From Pantanalinema sp. GBBB05 (lineage in GTDB: Bacteria; Cyanobacteriota; Cyanobacteriia; Leptolyngbyales; Leptolyngbyaceae), in assembly GCA_016743235.1 (NCBI GenBank), contig VRZD01000029.1, forward strand, positions 22,188 through 86,187: a DNA stretch of 64,000 nucleotides. Reading direction: 5' to 3'. Below, one piece after another: positions 8,597 through 16,049 of the stretch (position 1 is the stretch's first letter; each line of letters starts with the position of its first letter). The notes below the pieces were generated by a model. It searched no databases and was not told the origin of the DNA. It saw only the letters and a list, made by a program, of their open reading frames with translations. The position numbers and the translations under genes were made by a program.

Positions 8597-8766
8597 GCCG
8601 CGCTCTCCTGTTTGGCTTCTGATTCCAGTCCAGCCAACAGCAAACGCTCGTAAGTCTGCCAGTTGTGCTCATGCGGTTTTCGCGCCCGTTGCACCAATTC
8701 CTTGATTTCGCGCCGAATTAACAGCGTGGCGCGATCGCTGTGCGGCAACACTGCTTGATTGTTCAT
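8593..8766 (-). CDS. Small hypothetical protein, first gene of the leftward early operon
   Basis: 57 residues, beginning MNNQAVLPHSDRATLLI and ending AKQESAA. Its stop overlaps the next ATG (ATGA), the same coupling seen through the operon. It is the first gene after the early-left promoter and leader hairpins. Helical and basic; no domain recognised. Confidence 0.65.
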   Translation of the reverse strand: MNNQAVLPHSDRATLLIRREIKELVQRARKPHEHNWQTYERLLLAGLESEAKQESAA

Positions 8767-8789
8767 GGTTGTCGTAATTGTTGGAGTTC

Positions 8790-8835
8790 CGCTGGAGTTC
8801 CAGCGATGGATTCAAAAAGCACCTTTGGGGGTGCT
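8790..8835 (-). terminator. Leader hairpin pair with intrinsic terminator (early-left transcript)
   Basis: On the minus strand, AGCACC-CCCAAA-GGTGCT is followed by TTTTTG (8814-8835), an intrinsic terminator lying between the early promoter and the first gene. A second hairpin CGCTGG-AACT-CCAGCG (8790-8805) follows. The placement suggests attenuation or antitermination of the early operon (inference). Confidence 0.65.
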
Positions 8836-8858
8836 GAGGAGCATTGAAATCTTTAGAC

Positions 8859-8875
8859 ACTCAGTTCAACTGAGT
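8859..8875. promoter_or_regulatory. Dyad operator in the immunity region
   Basis: ACTCAGTT-C-AACTGAGT is a perfect 8-bp dyad with one central base. It lies just downstream of the leftward -10 box, a position where a bound repressor would block early transcription. The half-site AACTGAGT resembles part of the iteron sequence. Confidence 0.6.
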
Positions 8876-8882
8876 TCCCTAC

Positions 8883-8912
8883 ATCATACTCCATGCGACA
8901 GGAAACTCACAA
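8883..8912 (-). promoter_or_regulatory. Early leftward promoter
   Basis: Minus-strand TTGTGA (8907-8912) and TATGAT (8883-8888) with an 18-bp spacer. It points at the leftward early operon and is followed by the dyad operator. Confidence 0.55.
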
Positions 8913-8930
8913 GAGGGAATGCAAAAAATT

Positions 8931-8957
8931 TTGACCCTAACGCATTGGGGCTACACT
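8931..8957 (+). promoter_or_regulatory. Rightward promoter of the repressor gene
   Basis: TTGACC (8931) and TACACT (8952) with a short 15-bp spacer, about 60 bp upstream of the repressor-like gene. The spacer is suboptimal, consistent with a regulated promoter. Confidence 0.45.
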
Positions 8958-9015
8958 GTGAGGTGTGCAGCATCGAACACAGCGTTAATTACAAAATTCA
9001 CAGGGGTGTGGTGGC

Positions 9016-9639
9016 ATGAGTATCTATTCGGCAGAGGGGCTTAGAGTCCTCGCGAAGTTGATTGACGACCAGATAGAAGAGCAACGGCTCTATTCTCAAA
9101 ACGACCTGGTTGCTGCCGCCAAAATCACCGCTAGCACCGTCCGCTCAATCCGCAAGAATCGCAACATCACGGATGAGGACTGGGAAGCCGGACGGCATTA
9201 TGAGCCAGGATTGGAGTCGGTTTTGGGGCTTGCCAATGGCGTAATAGACCCTCTGACCGGAGAGCCGTTTGGTACGAAGGGGCAGCCTTGCCGCTTTGAA
9301 AAGATTGTGAGGGGATGGGAGGAATTGCACCCTGTCCGCCCAAAAAAGCGCAATCGGCAGCTTGATGTCCCTCATGCTAAAGCAGTTGCCTATATCCTCA
9401 GAGCAGCGAACAAGAACCCGCAGGCGTTTGCTGATGCCAAGTTGCCCGTAGATAGCGAGGATTTCCAGCGTTTAACCGTCGGAGAACTACCCTCAACCTG
9501 GCTGATACTGAGCCGTTTGCAAACCGCCTTAGGGCTTGAGCTGGAAGAAATTACCGACCTATATGACTTATCGCCTGATAGCCCTATTCAGCCATCAGGC
9601 GATAAAAAGAAGAATGGATGCGCAAACGGGGCTAGCTAG
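9016..9639 (+). CDS. Putative phage repressor
   Basis: 207 residues, transcribed divergently from the early operon. The N-terminal HTH is visible as YSQNDLVAAAKITASTVRSI followed by RKNRNITDEDW. The C-terminal domain contains GELPSTWLILSRLQTALGLE. Divergent position next to a dyad operator and the first early promoter is the main reason to call it the repressor; no LexA/S24-type protease motif is seen. Confidence 0.65.
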   Translation: MSIYSAEGLRVLAKLIDDQIEEQRLYSQNDLVAAAKITASTVRSIRKNRNITDEDWEAGRHYEPGLESVLGLANGVIDPLTGEPFGTKGQPCRFEKIVRGWEELHPVRPKKRNRQLDVPHAKAVAYILRAANKNPQAFADAKLPVDSEDFQRLTVGELPSTWLILSRLQTALGLELEEITDLYDLSPDSPIQPSGDKKKNGCANGAS

Positions 9640-10244
9640 TAGCGATCGTCGAGCACCTGAACCACTCGAACAATCTCACTGTTGTAAGTCGTGAGCCAAG
9701 CCCGCACGACTTCGTGTTTTTTGTTGCCAAGTCCGTCCAGGACAGGCATTTCGTAGTTGTCCAGATACTGGTGCTGAATCAGGTCTGCTAGGTATTTGTC
9801 GAATATCTCGGGGATGTTAAACCGTGCTAGGTTATCCCCGATTAGGTCGTTTGGGCTGACCTTTTCCAGCCGTCCCAGCTCCGATGTTGCCAGCAGGATT
9901 TTATGGTCTGACATGCGAGCGACCACGATCGCGCGATCGTCACCCAAGCGGGGTAGCAGGGGGATGCTAGGTGTTTGATGCCGGTTCCAAATTGCCAGTG
10001 ACTTAACGTCTAAGGGGTTGGTGGCAATCCCCTTTAGACTAAGAATAATTTTCGATTTATCCATCGCGATCGCGAACCTCAATAATGCTCCGAGATGCGA
10101 TCGTACCCCGTCCAGTATCTCTTCGGAAGGGGAGTCAACCACCACATTTGTGTCTTTAAATCGGAACTGGCACTGAGAAAAAACAGTTAATTGCTCGGGG
10201 GACTGAGCAACAAATTGAGCAACAAAATTCGAAGTAGTATGCAT
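9636..10244 (-). CDS. PAS-like hypothetical protein
   Basis: 202 residues from the ATG at 10244 (MHTTSNFVAQFVAQ). The longer frame extends through the terminator and palindrome of the upstream gene, so I shorten it. The C-terminal half (ILLATSELGRLEKVSPNDLI and VRAWLTTYNSEIVRV) resembles a small PAS-type sensory or DNA-modulating domain, but this is tentative. Convergent with the repressor gene, overlapping by 4 bp. Confidence 0.55.
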   Translation of the reverse strand: MHTTSNFVAQFVAQSPEQLTVFSQCQFRFKDTNVVVDSPSEEILDGVRSHLGALLRFAIAMDKSKIILSLKGIATNPLDVKSLAIWNRHQTPSIPLLPRLGDDRAIVVARMSDHKILLATSELGRLEKVSPNDLIGDNLARFNIPEIFDKYLADLIQHQYLDNYEMPVLDGLGNKKHEVVRAWLTTYNSEIVRVVQVLDDRY

Positions 10245-10414
10245 CGGGCAAACAGTCCAAAAGAAGCGTAGGGCTGGATTATTCTCTCTAGATTCTAAAT
10301 AATACTTTGTAGATGCTCGCCAGGAAGCGGTCTTTCCAAACTCGGAAAATTGCAACAGGGGTACGTCAAATATTTTACCCGCACTGAATTGATAAAGCAG
10401 TTTTGTTACCAGCA

Positions 10415-10447
10415 ATAAAAAACACCCGATCGCTGCCAAGTGCGACG
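10415..10447 (-). terminator. Intrinsic terminator after the 89-residue gene
   Basis: Minus strand: CACCCG ... CGGGTG stem with a 17-nt loop, followed by TTTTTTATT. It directly follows a TGACG palindrome, a pairing seen at several gene ends in this window. Confidence 0.7.
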
Positions 10448-10452
10448 GGTGC

Positions 10453-10477
10453 AAAAGCGTCAGGCATGACGGATTTG
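10453..10477. repeat. TGACG palindrome, copy 3
   Basis: AAAAGCGTCA-GGCA-TGACGGATTT, three bases beyond the stop codon of the 89-residue gene and immediately before an intrinsic terminator. Confidence 0.85.
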
Positions 10478-10479
10478 GG

Positions 10480-10749
10480 TCAGGCGGCAACCTCTTGGTA
10501 TGAGAGGTTTTGCAGTTCGGCAACGCGATGTTTATAATCCTCTGTTTGCATAGCGAGTTTAACCATCTCATTCACTTTGTCCGATATTTCCTCGGGTGTC
10601 AGTCCCTTTTGTGTCAAGGAATGCACCATGATGACCTCTAGGGCTGCCTGTCTAGAGCGATGGCTGTCTCTTTCAGCAATCAAGCTGGCGATCGCGTCAC
10701 AAGTCAAGGTTCCTGACTCAATCCTGTCAACAATTTCTAGTATCTCCAT
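10480..10749 (-). CDS. Small helical protein
   Basis: 89 residues, helical throughout (MEILEIVDRIESGTL to LQNLSYQEVAA). No family recognised. Its ribosome-binding region is a tandem duplication of GGAGATAATCAAT (about 10749-10775), giving two consecutive SD-ATG units. Downstream of the SSAP gene and probably co-transcribed with it. Confidence 0.6.
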   Translation of the reverse strand: MEILEIVDRIESGTLTCDAIASLIAERDSHRSRQAALEVIMVHSLTQKGLTPEEISDKVNEMVKLAMQTEDYKHRVAELQNLSYQEVAA

Positions 10750-10778
10750 TGATTATCTCCATTGATTATCTCCGTTGA

Positions 10779-11564
10779 TTAACTAGCAACTTCCTGCAAT
10801 GCTGCAACTTGCCGATCGAGGAAATCGGCAAAGTCGATTAGTTCGCCGTCATCCAAATCGTCACGGGTGGGTTTACCGCCGTAGCTGGATTTGAGGAATT
10901 CGACAGCGGTTGATTTCTTCCAGCCAAGTTTCTTCATGTTGGCTTCGATCGCGGCATAGGTGGGAGCGCGATCGAAGTCCGACGGAGTGCCAACAGGTTC
11001 GACATCGTAGATGACATCGCTTGGTGGGTCATACGCTTCTGCTTTCATGATGCGCCCCACTTCTTCGTCGTCAGACTCATCAAATGACAGTCCTGCCAAA
11101 GCCATTGTTACCCGCCGCCGCGCCTTGCCTTCCGCTTTCATCATGGCATTTGCCCGTGACTGTCCCTTGAGTGGACCGTATTTGCCGCCCTCTAACGCAA
11201 CAATCCCTATGGACTCATCGAATCGTCCGTCTGGGGTGCTGCCCCGAGCAATCACGCAATAACACCCTTCGACGACTTCCCGGCTTACGATTTGGACGCT
11301 AATTTTGTGCCTAGCTCTCAATTGCGCCGCGGCAATTTGATTGGGATAGAGACTGATTTTTGCCCGTCTATCTTCTCCCTCCCCTTCAATGGTGGAGATG
11401 TAGTCAAAGGGTTTAGAAACGGGGTCTAGACCGTACCGTTCGCAAACGGCAACATAGTATTGAACCCGTTCAGCAGGCGTAAGCACCCCTAGGTCACCAG
11501 CGGTAACAATCCGCTCTACCAAAGCTTCATGCTTGTTATCTGTTGCAACGATCGAGGATGTCAT
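10779..11564 (-). CDS. Single-strand annealing recombinase, RecT/Bet-like
   Basis: 261 residues from the ATG preceded by AAGGAGAATGAA (MTSSIVATDNKHEALV). LTPAERVQYYVAVCERYGLD and ISLYPNQIAAAQL match the Bet/RecT core; RANAMMKAEGKARRRVTMAL followed by AGLSFDE is the conserved KAR-R-hydrophobic helix of these proteins. The C-terminal 70 residues are acidic and end in a helix. It would anneal complementary ssDNA during phage recombination. No exonuclease partner is visible nearby. Confidence 0.8.
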   Translation of the reverse strand: MTSSIVATDNKHEALVERIVTAGDLGVLTPAERVQYYVAVCERYGLDPVSKPFDYISTIEGEGEDRRAKISLYPNQIAAAQLRARHKISVQIVSREVVEGCYCVIARGSTPDGRFDESIGIVALEGGKYGPLKGQSRANAMMKAEGKARRRVTMALAGLSFDESDDEEVGRIMKAEAYDPPSDVIYDVEPVGTPSDFDRAPTYAAIEANMKKLGWKKSTAVEFLKSSYGGKPTRDDLDDGELIDFADFLDRQVAALQEVAS

Positions 11565-11565
11565 T

Positions 11566-11731
11566 TCATTCTCCTTTGGGTTTAAGTCCTTCAAAAATCT
11601 GGTCTTCACTCCACCCTCTATGAAGTCGGGTGTAAATCGTGTTGGGGCTAACGTTTAACTCTCTTGCCCATTCGATGACGGCTTGAGTTTTGCCTTGATG
11701 GGTCAAACCAATCCATTTTGATTCGGGTCAT
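11566..11731 (-). pseudogene. Frameshifted small helix-turn-helix gene
   Basis: From ATG at 11731 the frame reads MTRIK and then goes wrong; one base earlier in the AAAA run restores WIGLTHQGKTQAVIEWAREL followed by NVSPNTIYTRLHRGW, a typical small phage HTH, ending KPKGE just before the SSAP start. A single extra A explains the break. It could be a real mutation, a sequencing error or a slippage-controlled gene. Confidence 0.6.
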
Positions 11732-11785
11732 GATGTTTCCTTTGTGAATTACGGTGAGTTGATTGATTGACAGGGAACGGGCTGG

Positions 11786-11971
11786 CTACTTTAGTTTTTT
11801 GTGACCCCAGTAATGGTCGTCACCCTTTGAATCGCAAATTACGACAGACTCTCTTACGGGGATATTCACTTCGCCCCCTTCTATGCTGATAACCTCCTCT
11901 CCGTTATCCCGTTGCTTAACTTGAGCGTCCGAAGTGTCGTATTCGTTAGGGTTGAAGAATTTAATGTCCAT
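11786..11971 (-). CDS. Small acidic hypothetical protein
   Basis: 61 residues with a good ribosome site (AAAGGAGACAAACATC before ATG). Starts MDIKFFNPNEYDTSD and ends YWGHKKLK. No family recognised. The leader resembles that of the neighbouring HTH pseudogene, suggesting shared regulation. Confidence 0.6.
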   Translation of the reverse strand: MDIKFFNPNEYDTSDAQVKQRDNGEEVISIEGGEVNIPVRESVVICDSKGDDHYWGHKKLK

Positions 11972-12049
11972 GATGTTTGTCTCCTTTGTGGTGGATTTGA
12001 ATTTTGGCGGGGAAATTGCAATTCAATCTCCCCAATTTCAGAACAGGGA

Positions 12050-12160
12050 TTACGACTGACCAGCAATCAGCTCGTGCCAACGAATGGCGATGTCCACCTC
12101 CATCTGGTCAACTCTGCCGTCATCTGTTGTTCGCAGAGTCACCCAGTGACATACTCCTAC
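12050..12160 (-). pseudogene. 3' remnant of a duplicated phage gene, cut by the IS
   Basis: The frame CHWVTLRTTDDGRVDQMEVD followed by IAIRWHELIAGQS aligns with the C-terminus of the intact protein at 13711-14004 (RWLTVRSKKQV, LEIELMIRWQRFVLAHQ). The 5' part is absent and the TnpB element abuts the break. It is the third copy of this small gene in the window. Confidence 0.65.
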
Positions 12161-12164
12161 TGCC

Positions 12165-12185
12165 GCTCTACGAGACAGCGTAGGC
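12165..12185 (-). mobile_element. Right-end hairpin of the IS200/IS605-type element
   Basis: CTACG-AGACAG-CGTAG stem next to the tnpB stop, where such elements carry their right-end hairpin and the 3' end of the guide (omega) RNA. Exact element end is not resolvable by eye. Confidence 0.5.
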
Positions 12186-13385
12186 TTCTCTCTTCTCAGG
12201 CTCGGTATCCCGATCGCCTCCGAGAGCTTGGACGGGATGCCCCACCGCCCTTTGTTGAATATTTCGTGCTGCATTGTGGTCACGGTCAAGTTCTAGCCCA
12301 CAGTGAGGACAGGAATGCCACCTATCCGCAATGGTTTTAGGAACCGTTTCACCACAATTTGAACACTGTTGAGTTGTGCCATTGGGATTCACTGGAATCG
12401 TCATCAGACCAGCTTTTGCAGCTTTGAATGAAAGGATTTGCAGGAATTGACCCCATCCGGCATCATTGACCGATTTGGCTAGTCTTGATTTAGCTAGCCC
12501 TTTAATATTCAAGTCTTCATGAGCAACATTACCTTGAGTGATTAGTTGATTAGCGGTTTTATGGTGGAAATCCTTGCGCTGATTGGCAACTTTCAAATGG
12601 GCTTTAGCTACCCGCTTAACCGCTTTAGCTCGACGCTTAGACCCTTTCTGCTTCCTCGATAGCTGACGCTGTAGCCGTTTCAGCCGTTTCTCAGCCTTGC
12701 GGTAATACTGGGGAGCTTCAACCGATTCACCCGCACTGGTGACAAGAAACGATTTCAATCCAATGTCAATACCGATGGTATTGTCCAGTGTCGGAGCGTC
12801 AGGCGTGATAGTTGGCACACTGGCATCATCTAGGCTCAAACTGAGATACCAGCCGTCTATTTTGCGGGTAATCGTCGCCGTTTTGAGTTTGAAGCCATCT
12901 GGCAAAGGGCGATGCAGAATTAACTTGACATTGCCAATCTTGGGCAATTTGATGAACTTGCCTGTGATGCAATTCTGGTTGCGTATTTGGGGAAAGGTGA
13001 ACGACCTGTAACGTCCCTTACCCTTGAATCTGGGCTTACCTGAACGCTTTCCAGCGCTATCTGCTTTTATCCAACGGTCATATGCTTTCTCAACTCGCTT
13101 AACACAATCCTGAAGCACCTGGGCATAAACCTGTTTGTACTCAGGGAACAGCGCTTTAGAGTTTGGCAGGTCGCTTTGTTGAGAGTAGCAACTTGGATTG
13201 TCCTTCAGTTCTGGCAAGTGGCAAATCAGAGGACAAGCGTTGACATCACAGCGATTTTGCTCCCACCAGTTGAACCGTTCTGCCAACCGATAGTTATATT
13301 GCCGTCGCAGCAATTCCAGCCATTGCTCCATCTGGGCTTGCTGTTGAGCGGTTGGGCGTAATCGGTACTGATAGGAGAGTCGCAT
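12168..13385 (-). CDS. tnpB: TnpB, RNA-guided nuclease of an IS200/IS605-family element
   Basis: 405 residues. N-terminal helical/wedge region begins MRLSYQYRLRPTAQQQAQM. The RuvC-like nuclease shows IGIDIGLKSF (first Asp), AHEDLNIKGL (Glu) and LDRDHNAARNI (last Asp). The zinc finger is CSNC ... CPHC. All catalytic residues are present. No tnpA is visible, so it is a TnpB-only (IS1341-like) element. It interrupts a phage gene whose 3' end survives downstream. Confidence 0.93.
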   Translation of the reverse strand: MRLSYQYRLRPTAQQQAQMEQWLELLRRQYNYRLAERFNWWEQNRCDVNACPLICHLPELKDNPSCYSQQSDLPNSKALFPEYKQVYAQVLQDCVKRVEKAYDRWIKADSAGKRSGKPRFKGKGRYRSFTFPQIRNQNCITGKFIKLPKIGNVKLILHRPLPDGFKLKTATITRKIDGWYLSLSLDDASVPTITPDAPTLDNTIGIDIGLKSFLVTSAGESVEAPQYYRKAEKRLKRLQRQLSRKQKGSKRRAKAVKRVAKAHLKVANQRKDFHHKTANQLITQGNVAHEDLNIKGLAKSRLAKSVNDAGWGQFLQILSFKAAKAGLMTIPVNPNGTTQQCSNCGETVPKTIADRWHSCPHCGLELDRDHNAARNIQQRAVGHPVQALGGDRDTEPEKREAYAVS

Positions 13386-13387
13386 AT

Positions 13388-13411
13388 GGGAATTACGGTG
13401 AGTTGATGATT
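13388..13411. repeat. Leader repeat shared with 11745-11768
   Basis: GAATTACGGTGAGTTGAT followed by GATTG occurs upstream of tnpB and, almost identically, upstream of the HTH pseudogene. It probably represents a duplicated 5' leader of the small gene cassette that the IS entered. Confidence 0.55.
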
Positions 13412-13447
13412 GGAGGGGGATTGCTCCCCCCAGGCGCTTGCTGAACC

Positions 13448-13470
13448 AAAACCATCACGGTGATGGATTT
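13448..13470. repeat. TGACG palindrome, variant copy 4 with compensatory change
   Basis: AAAACCATCA-CGG-TGATGGATTT. Both arms carry the same change (CCGTCA to CCATCA, TGACGG to TGATGG), which preserves pairing. It supplies the TAA stop of the 79-residue gene. Confidence 0.75.
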
Positions 13471-13708
13471 AGCTGACTAGAACTATGCAGTCTTCATAGA
13501 CGTGGTTCATCATGCCGTTCCGAGCTTCAGTGACATAGACCCACCCAGGCTCACCCTGGTCTTGAAAGGCAACATTGACGCTCTGGTAGTAGTAGCCAAC
13601 AATTTGACCACTGTCGGTGTTTAGCCAGAGTTCATATTTGCGGGCTGGAATCCCGTCGTTGAGGTGAGTTTTAATCAGTTTTTCAAGGCTGGTTAATATT
13701 CTAGACAT
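13469..13708 (-). CDS. Small duplicated phage protein, type B
   Basis: 79 residues. Strongly similar to the protein at 47323-47562, sharing SGQIVGYYYQSVNVAFQDQG and EPGWVYV. It always follows a type-A protein gene. Function unknown; the pair is duplicated near each regulatory cassette of the phage. The stop codon lies in a TGACG palindrome. Confidence 0.75.
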   Translation of the reverse strand: MSRILTSLEKLIKTHLNDGIPARKYELWLNTDSGQIVGYYYQSVNVAFQDQGEPGWVYVTEARNGMMNHVYEDCIVLVS

Positions 13709-13710
13709 GG

Positions 13711-14004
13711 TTATCTCTCCTGGTGGGCGAGTACAAACCGCTGCCAGCGAATCATGAGTTCAATCTCCAAGTGGATGAGAACCTGCTTTTTGGAGCGAAC
13801 CGTGAGCCAACGGACATCGAACTGTCTGGCAATGATGGCGATGTTCAGCAGTTCGTTGTCATCAAACTGGGTCACATCCTTCTTTTTGCCAGTAATCGTA
13901 AAAGCAGTGTCATCAATGCTGAACTGGCAACGGTTGTAGAGTTTGGTTAGCTCTAGGTTGCCATTGGCAAAGTAGGCGGCTAATGCCGCAGTAACGGTGT
14001 TCAT
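13711..14004 (-). CDS. Small duplicated phage protein, type A
   Basis: 97 residues from the ATG preceded by GGGAGAATTTGGACTT; the longer frame would need a TTG. It resembles the protein at 46988-47320 (AALAAYFANG, FSIDDTAFTITGKKK, RWLTVRSKKQV) and the remnant at 12050-12160. Two bases separate it from the type-B gene, so the two are co-translated. Confidence 0.7.
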   Translation of the reverse strand: MNTVTAALAAYFANGNLELTKLYNRCQFSIDDTAFTITGKKKDVTQFDDNELLNIAIIARQFDVRWLTVRSKKQVLIHLEIELMIRWQRFVLAHQER

Positions 14005-14068
14005 AAGTCCAAATTCTCCCAAGGGTATGAAGCGACAAAGGCAGGCTAAGGAGCCTGCCAGGAGGGGG

Positions 14069-14338
14069 TTAGAAGGGCGCTGTGGTAGCGTTCCAGGTTA
14101 GAACTTCCCATTCAACCCCCAGTTCTTCACGCACTACCCGCGCAACGCATCTGTCAGAGGCAACAGAAACCATTGCGTCAACTGCGTCGGTCAGCAGGGT
14201 TTTACCAGAGAAGACAAGAGCGGTCACATGATAGTAGGGGACATTCTGAGAAATCCGAGAATCAGAGATGTAGGTGGGGATTACTTCAGGCAGTCCAGTA
14301 GGGAGAACCGGATTGGGGATTAGTTCGACTTGAGGCAT
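14069..14338 (-). CDS. Small hypothetical protein
   Basis: 89 residues from MPQVELIPNPVLP, with GGAG eight bases upstream; the longer frame crosses the divergent promoter region. No family recognised. First gene of the leftward unit that contains the A and B proteins. Confidence 0.6.
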   Translation of the reverse strand: MPQVELIPNPVLPTGLPEVIPTYISDSRISQNVPYYHVTALVFSGKTLLTDAVDAMVSVASDRCVARVVREELGVEWEVLTWNATTAPF

Positions 14339-14427
14339 AATTAACTCCAGAACTAGTTTGTTCGTAGAGAGGCGCTGTTTGTGATTGCGAGTCCTAGCAG
14401 CGCTTTCTCTATGTCTTCTACTGTAAG

Positions 14428-14489
14428 ATGTCGTACGATACTTGTCAACTGATGCACGACACCTTATATTGAGTGTAGAACGACACCAT
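14428..14489. promoter_or_regulatory. Promoter with repeated ACGAC half-sites
   Basis: Plus-strand promoter TTGTCA (14442) - 17 bp - TATATT (14465). Operator-like half-sites TGTCGTACGATA (14429), TGCACGACACC (14453) and GAACGACACC (14478) flank and overlap it. They are likely binding sites of one of the Xre proteins encoded just downstream. Confidence 0.6.
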
Positions 14490-14511
14490 ACAGTAAAGGA
14501 GGCGATCAAGG

Positions 14512-14754
14512 ATGTACGAAACAATGAGGATTAGGCGCTCTATAGATGTCGAGATTGAGGGCTTGGGGGAGAAAATCAAAAAAGCTCGCAAAGCAGATGG
14601 GCGACCTGTAGAGGTACTAGCAGGCGAGGCTGGAATCAGCCGTGCATACTGGCATGACATTGAGGCTGAGCGTGTAAGGGATGCGCTGCCTGAAGAAACA
14701 CTCCGAAAAGTTGAGCAGGTACTCAACATAAATTTAGGGGTGGAATTTGAATGA
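14512..14754 (+). CDS. Xre-family regulator 1
   Basis: 80 residues, ribosome site AAAGGAGGCGATCAAGG. LGEKIKKARKADGRPVEVLA followed by GEAGISRAYWHDIEAER is an Xre HTH. Paralogue of the next gene (shared SRAxW, ETLRKVEQVL). Likely an operator-binding switch protein. Confidence 0.8.
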   Translation: MYETMRIRRSIDVEIEGLGEKIKKARKADGRPVEVLAGEAGISRAYWHDIEAERVRDALPEETLRKVEQVLNINLGVEFE

Positions 14755-14771
14755 ATCTATCTACTGCACAG

Positions 14772-14800
14772 TTGACGATTAAATATGTTGCTTGTAATTT
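14772..14800 (+). promoter_or_regulatory. Promoter of Xre regulator 2
   Basis: TTGACG - 17 bp - TAATTT, close to the sigma-70 consensus with optimal spacing, 12 bp upstream of the second Xre gene. Confidence 0.6.
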
Positions 14801-14811
14801 AGGGAAAGGGC

Positions 14812-15057
14812 ATGGCTAAAGTTCGGCAGATTATTAAGCGGGAAGTCGAAGTTTCCGATTTGGGCGATCGGATTAGACGGGCAAGGGAGGCAGACAAACG
14901 AGGGGTAACAGCACTAGCGAAAGCGGTTGGGGTATCTCGTGCATTTTGGTATCAGATGGAGACCGACTCAACCCCAAGCGGAGGGATTGCAGAGGCAACC
15001 CTTCGCAGGGTTGAGGAAGTGTTGGGTATAGATTTCGGAGTGAGATTTGAAGAGTAA
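14812..15057 (+). CDS. Xre-family regulator 2
   Basis: 81 residues. LGDRIRRAREADKRGVTALA followed by KAVGVSRAFWYQME is an Xre HTH. Tandem paralogue of regulator 1, with its own promoter, so the two may form a second genetic switch. Confidence 0.8.
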   Translation: MAKVRQIIKREVEVSDLGDRIRRAREADKRGVTALAKAVGVSRAFWYQMETDSTPSGGIAEATLRRVEEVLGIDFGVRFEE

Positions 15058-15078
15058 TGCCACGCGGCATTTTTTATT
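15055..15078 (+). terminator. Intrinsic terminator after Xre regulator 2
   Basis: AATGCC-ACGC-GGCATT followed by TTTTATTT, overlapping the stop codon of the Xre gene. Confidence 0.8.
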
Positions 15079-15153
15079 TACCTCAACCGTGTTTCCTATC
15101 GCACGGAGTATGCAATGCAAAGTACACCATACAGAACACAGCAGGGAAGCATA

Positions 15154-15930
15154 ATGGAACTTTCACAAGCATTAGTACGATCGCTGCTTGAATCAGACGA
15201 AGAGTTTCCAGTTGATTTAGATGATGCTTGGAGATGGATTGGATATTCATCAAAGCAAAAGGCTAAGGACAAGCTAACCCTGAATTTTATAGAGGGTGTT
15301 GATTTTTTAACCGAATGGTTGAAAAAAGGTGGTAGAGGGCGTTCTAGCGAACAGATAGTATTAACAATTGACTGTTTTAAGTCGCTAGCAATGATGGCTG
15401 GAACAGAAAGAGGAAGAGAAGTTAGGCAGTATTTTTTGGACTGCGAACGAAACTTCAAGCAAGCCCTTAAGGTGATTGATGCCAAGAATGCAGAACTTGA
15501 AGCTTTAAGGCTTCAACTTGAGGTCGCTCAGGCTCAAGAGCGGGCGGCTATGGCTCAAAAACAACTCATGACAGGGGTGCAAACCCTAGAAGCGATCGCG
15601 CCTGGGTTAGGTCAGCTTGCCTTGGGTAGAGCCGATGTGCAGATTGAGCGAGTTGTTGAAGTGGAACGTCATGTCGTGGTCAACAACCGGGGGCAGGTTG
15701 TCCATGACCATGCAGGACTATCACCCACAAAGGTAGCTCAACGGCTAGGAATGAAGGCGGCAAAAGACCTGAAGACGTGGTTAGCTAGTATTGGGCGACT
15801 GGATTTGATTGACGAGGCTCAGACGATCGTCACCTGCAACCATGTCCGCACTGAGAATATCCAAGAGATTGAGCGGCTATGGAGCCAGAAGCAGGGAACA
15901 CGGCAAAAACTGATTGGCGAATGGGGATAG
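15154..15930 (+). CDS. AntA/AntB-type phage antirepressor
   Basis: 258 residues from the ATG preceded by GGGAAGCATA. The N-terminal AntA/AntB domain reads FPVDLDDAWRWIGYSSKQKA, then NFIEGVDFL and TIDCFKSLAMMAGTERGREV followed by RQYFLDCER. A coiled coil and a C-terminal domain (GLSPTKVAQRLGMK) follow. A second protein with the same N-terminal domain is at 45798-46985. Expected to relieve repression, perhaps by binding a repressor. Confidence 0.85.
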   Translation: MELSQALVRSLLESDEEFPVDLDDAWRWIGYSSKQKAKDKLTLNFIEGVDFLTEWLKKGGRGRSSEQIVLTIDCFKSLAMMAGTERGREVRQYFLDCERNFKQALKVIDAKNAELEALRLQLEVAQAQERAAMAQKQLMTGVQTLEAIAPGLGQLALGRADVQIERVVEVERHVVVNNRGQVVHDHAGLSPTKVAQRLGMKAAKDLKTWLASIGRLDLIDEAQTIVTCNHVRTENIQEIERLWSQKQGTRQKLIGEWG

Positions 15931-15955
15931 TAAATCCGTCACGCGTGACGCTTTT
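15931..15955. repeat. TGACG palindrome, copy 5
   Basis: TAAATCCGTCA-CGCG-TGACGCTTTT, immediately after the antirepressor stop codon. Confidence 0.85.
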
Positions 15956-16049
15956 GAACCCGATCGCTCAGAATTTCCGCCAACTGGTAGAAAAACTCTG
16001 GGCGCTTTTTCAGTTACCATCTAAACAAGCCATTACCAGACCAGAATCC

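Noticed and set aside
8759..9019. Rightward 86-codon frame in the immunity region
   Set aside because: Overlaps promoters, operator and leader hairpins; start at the same place as the leftward gene start; no ribosome site.
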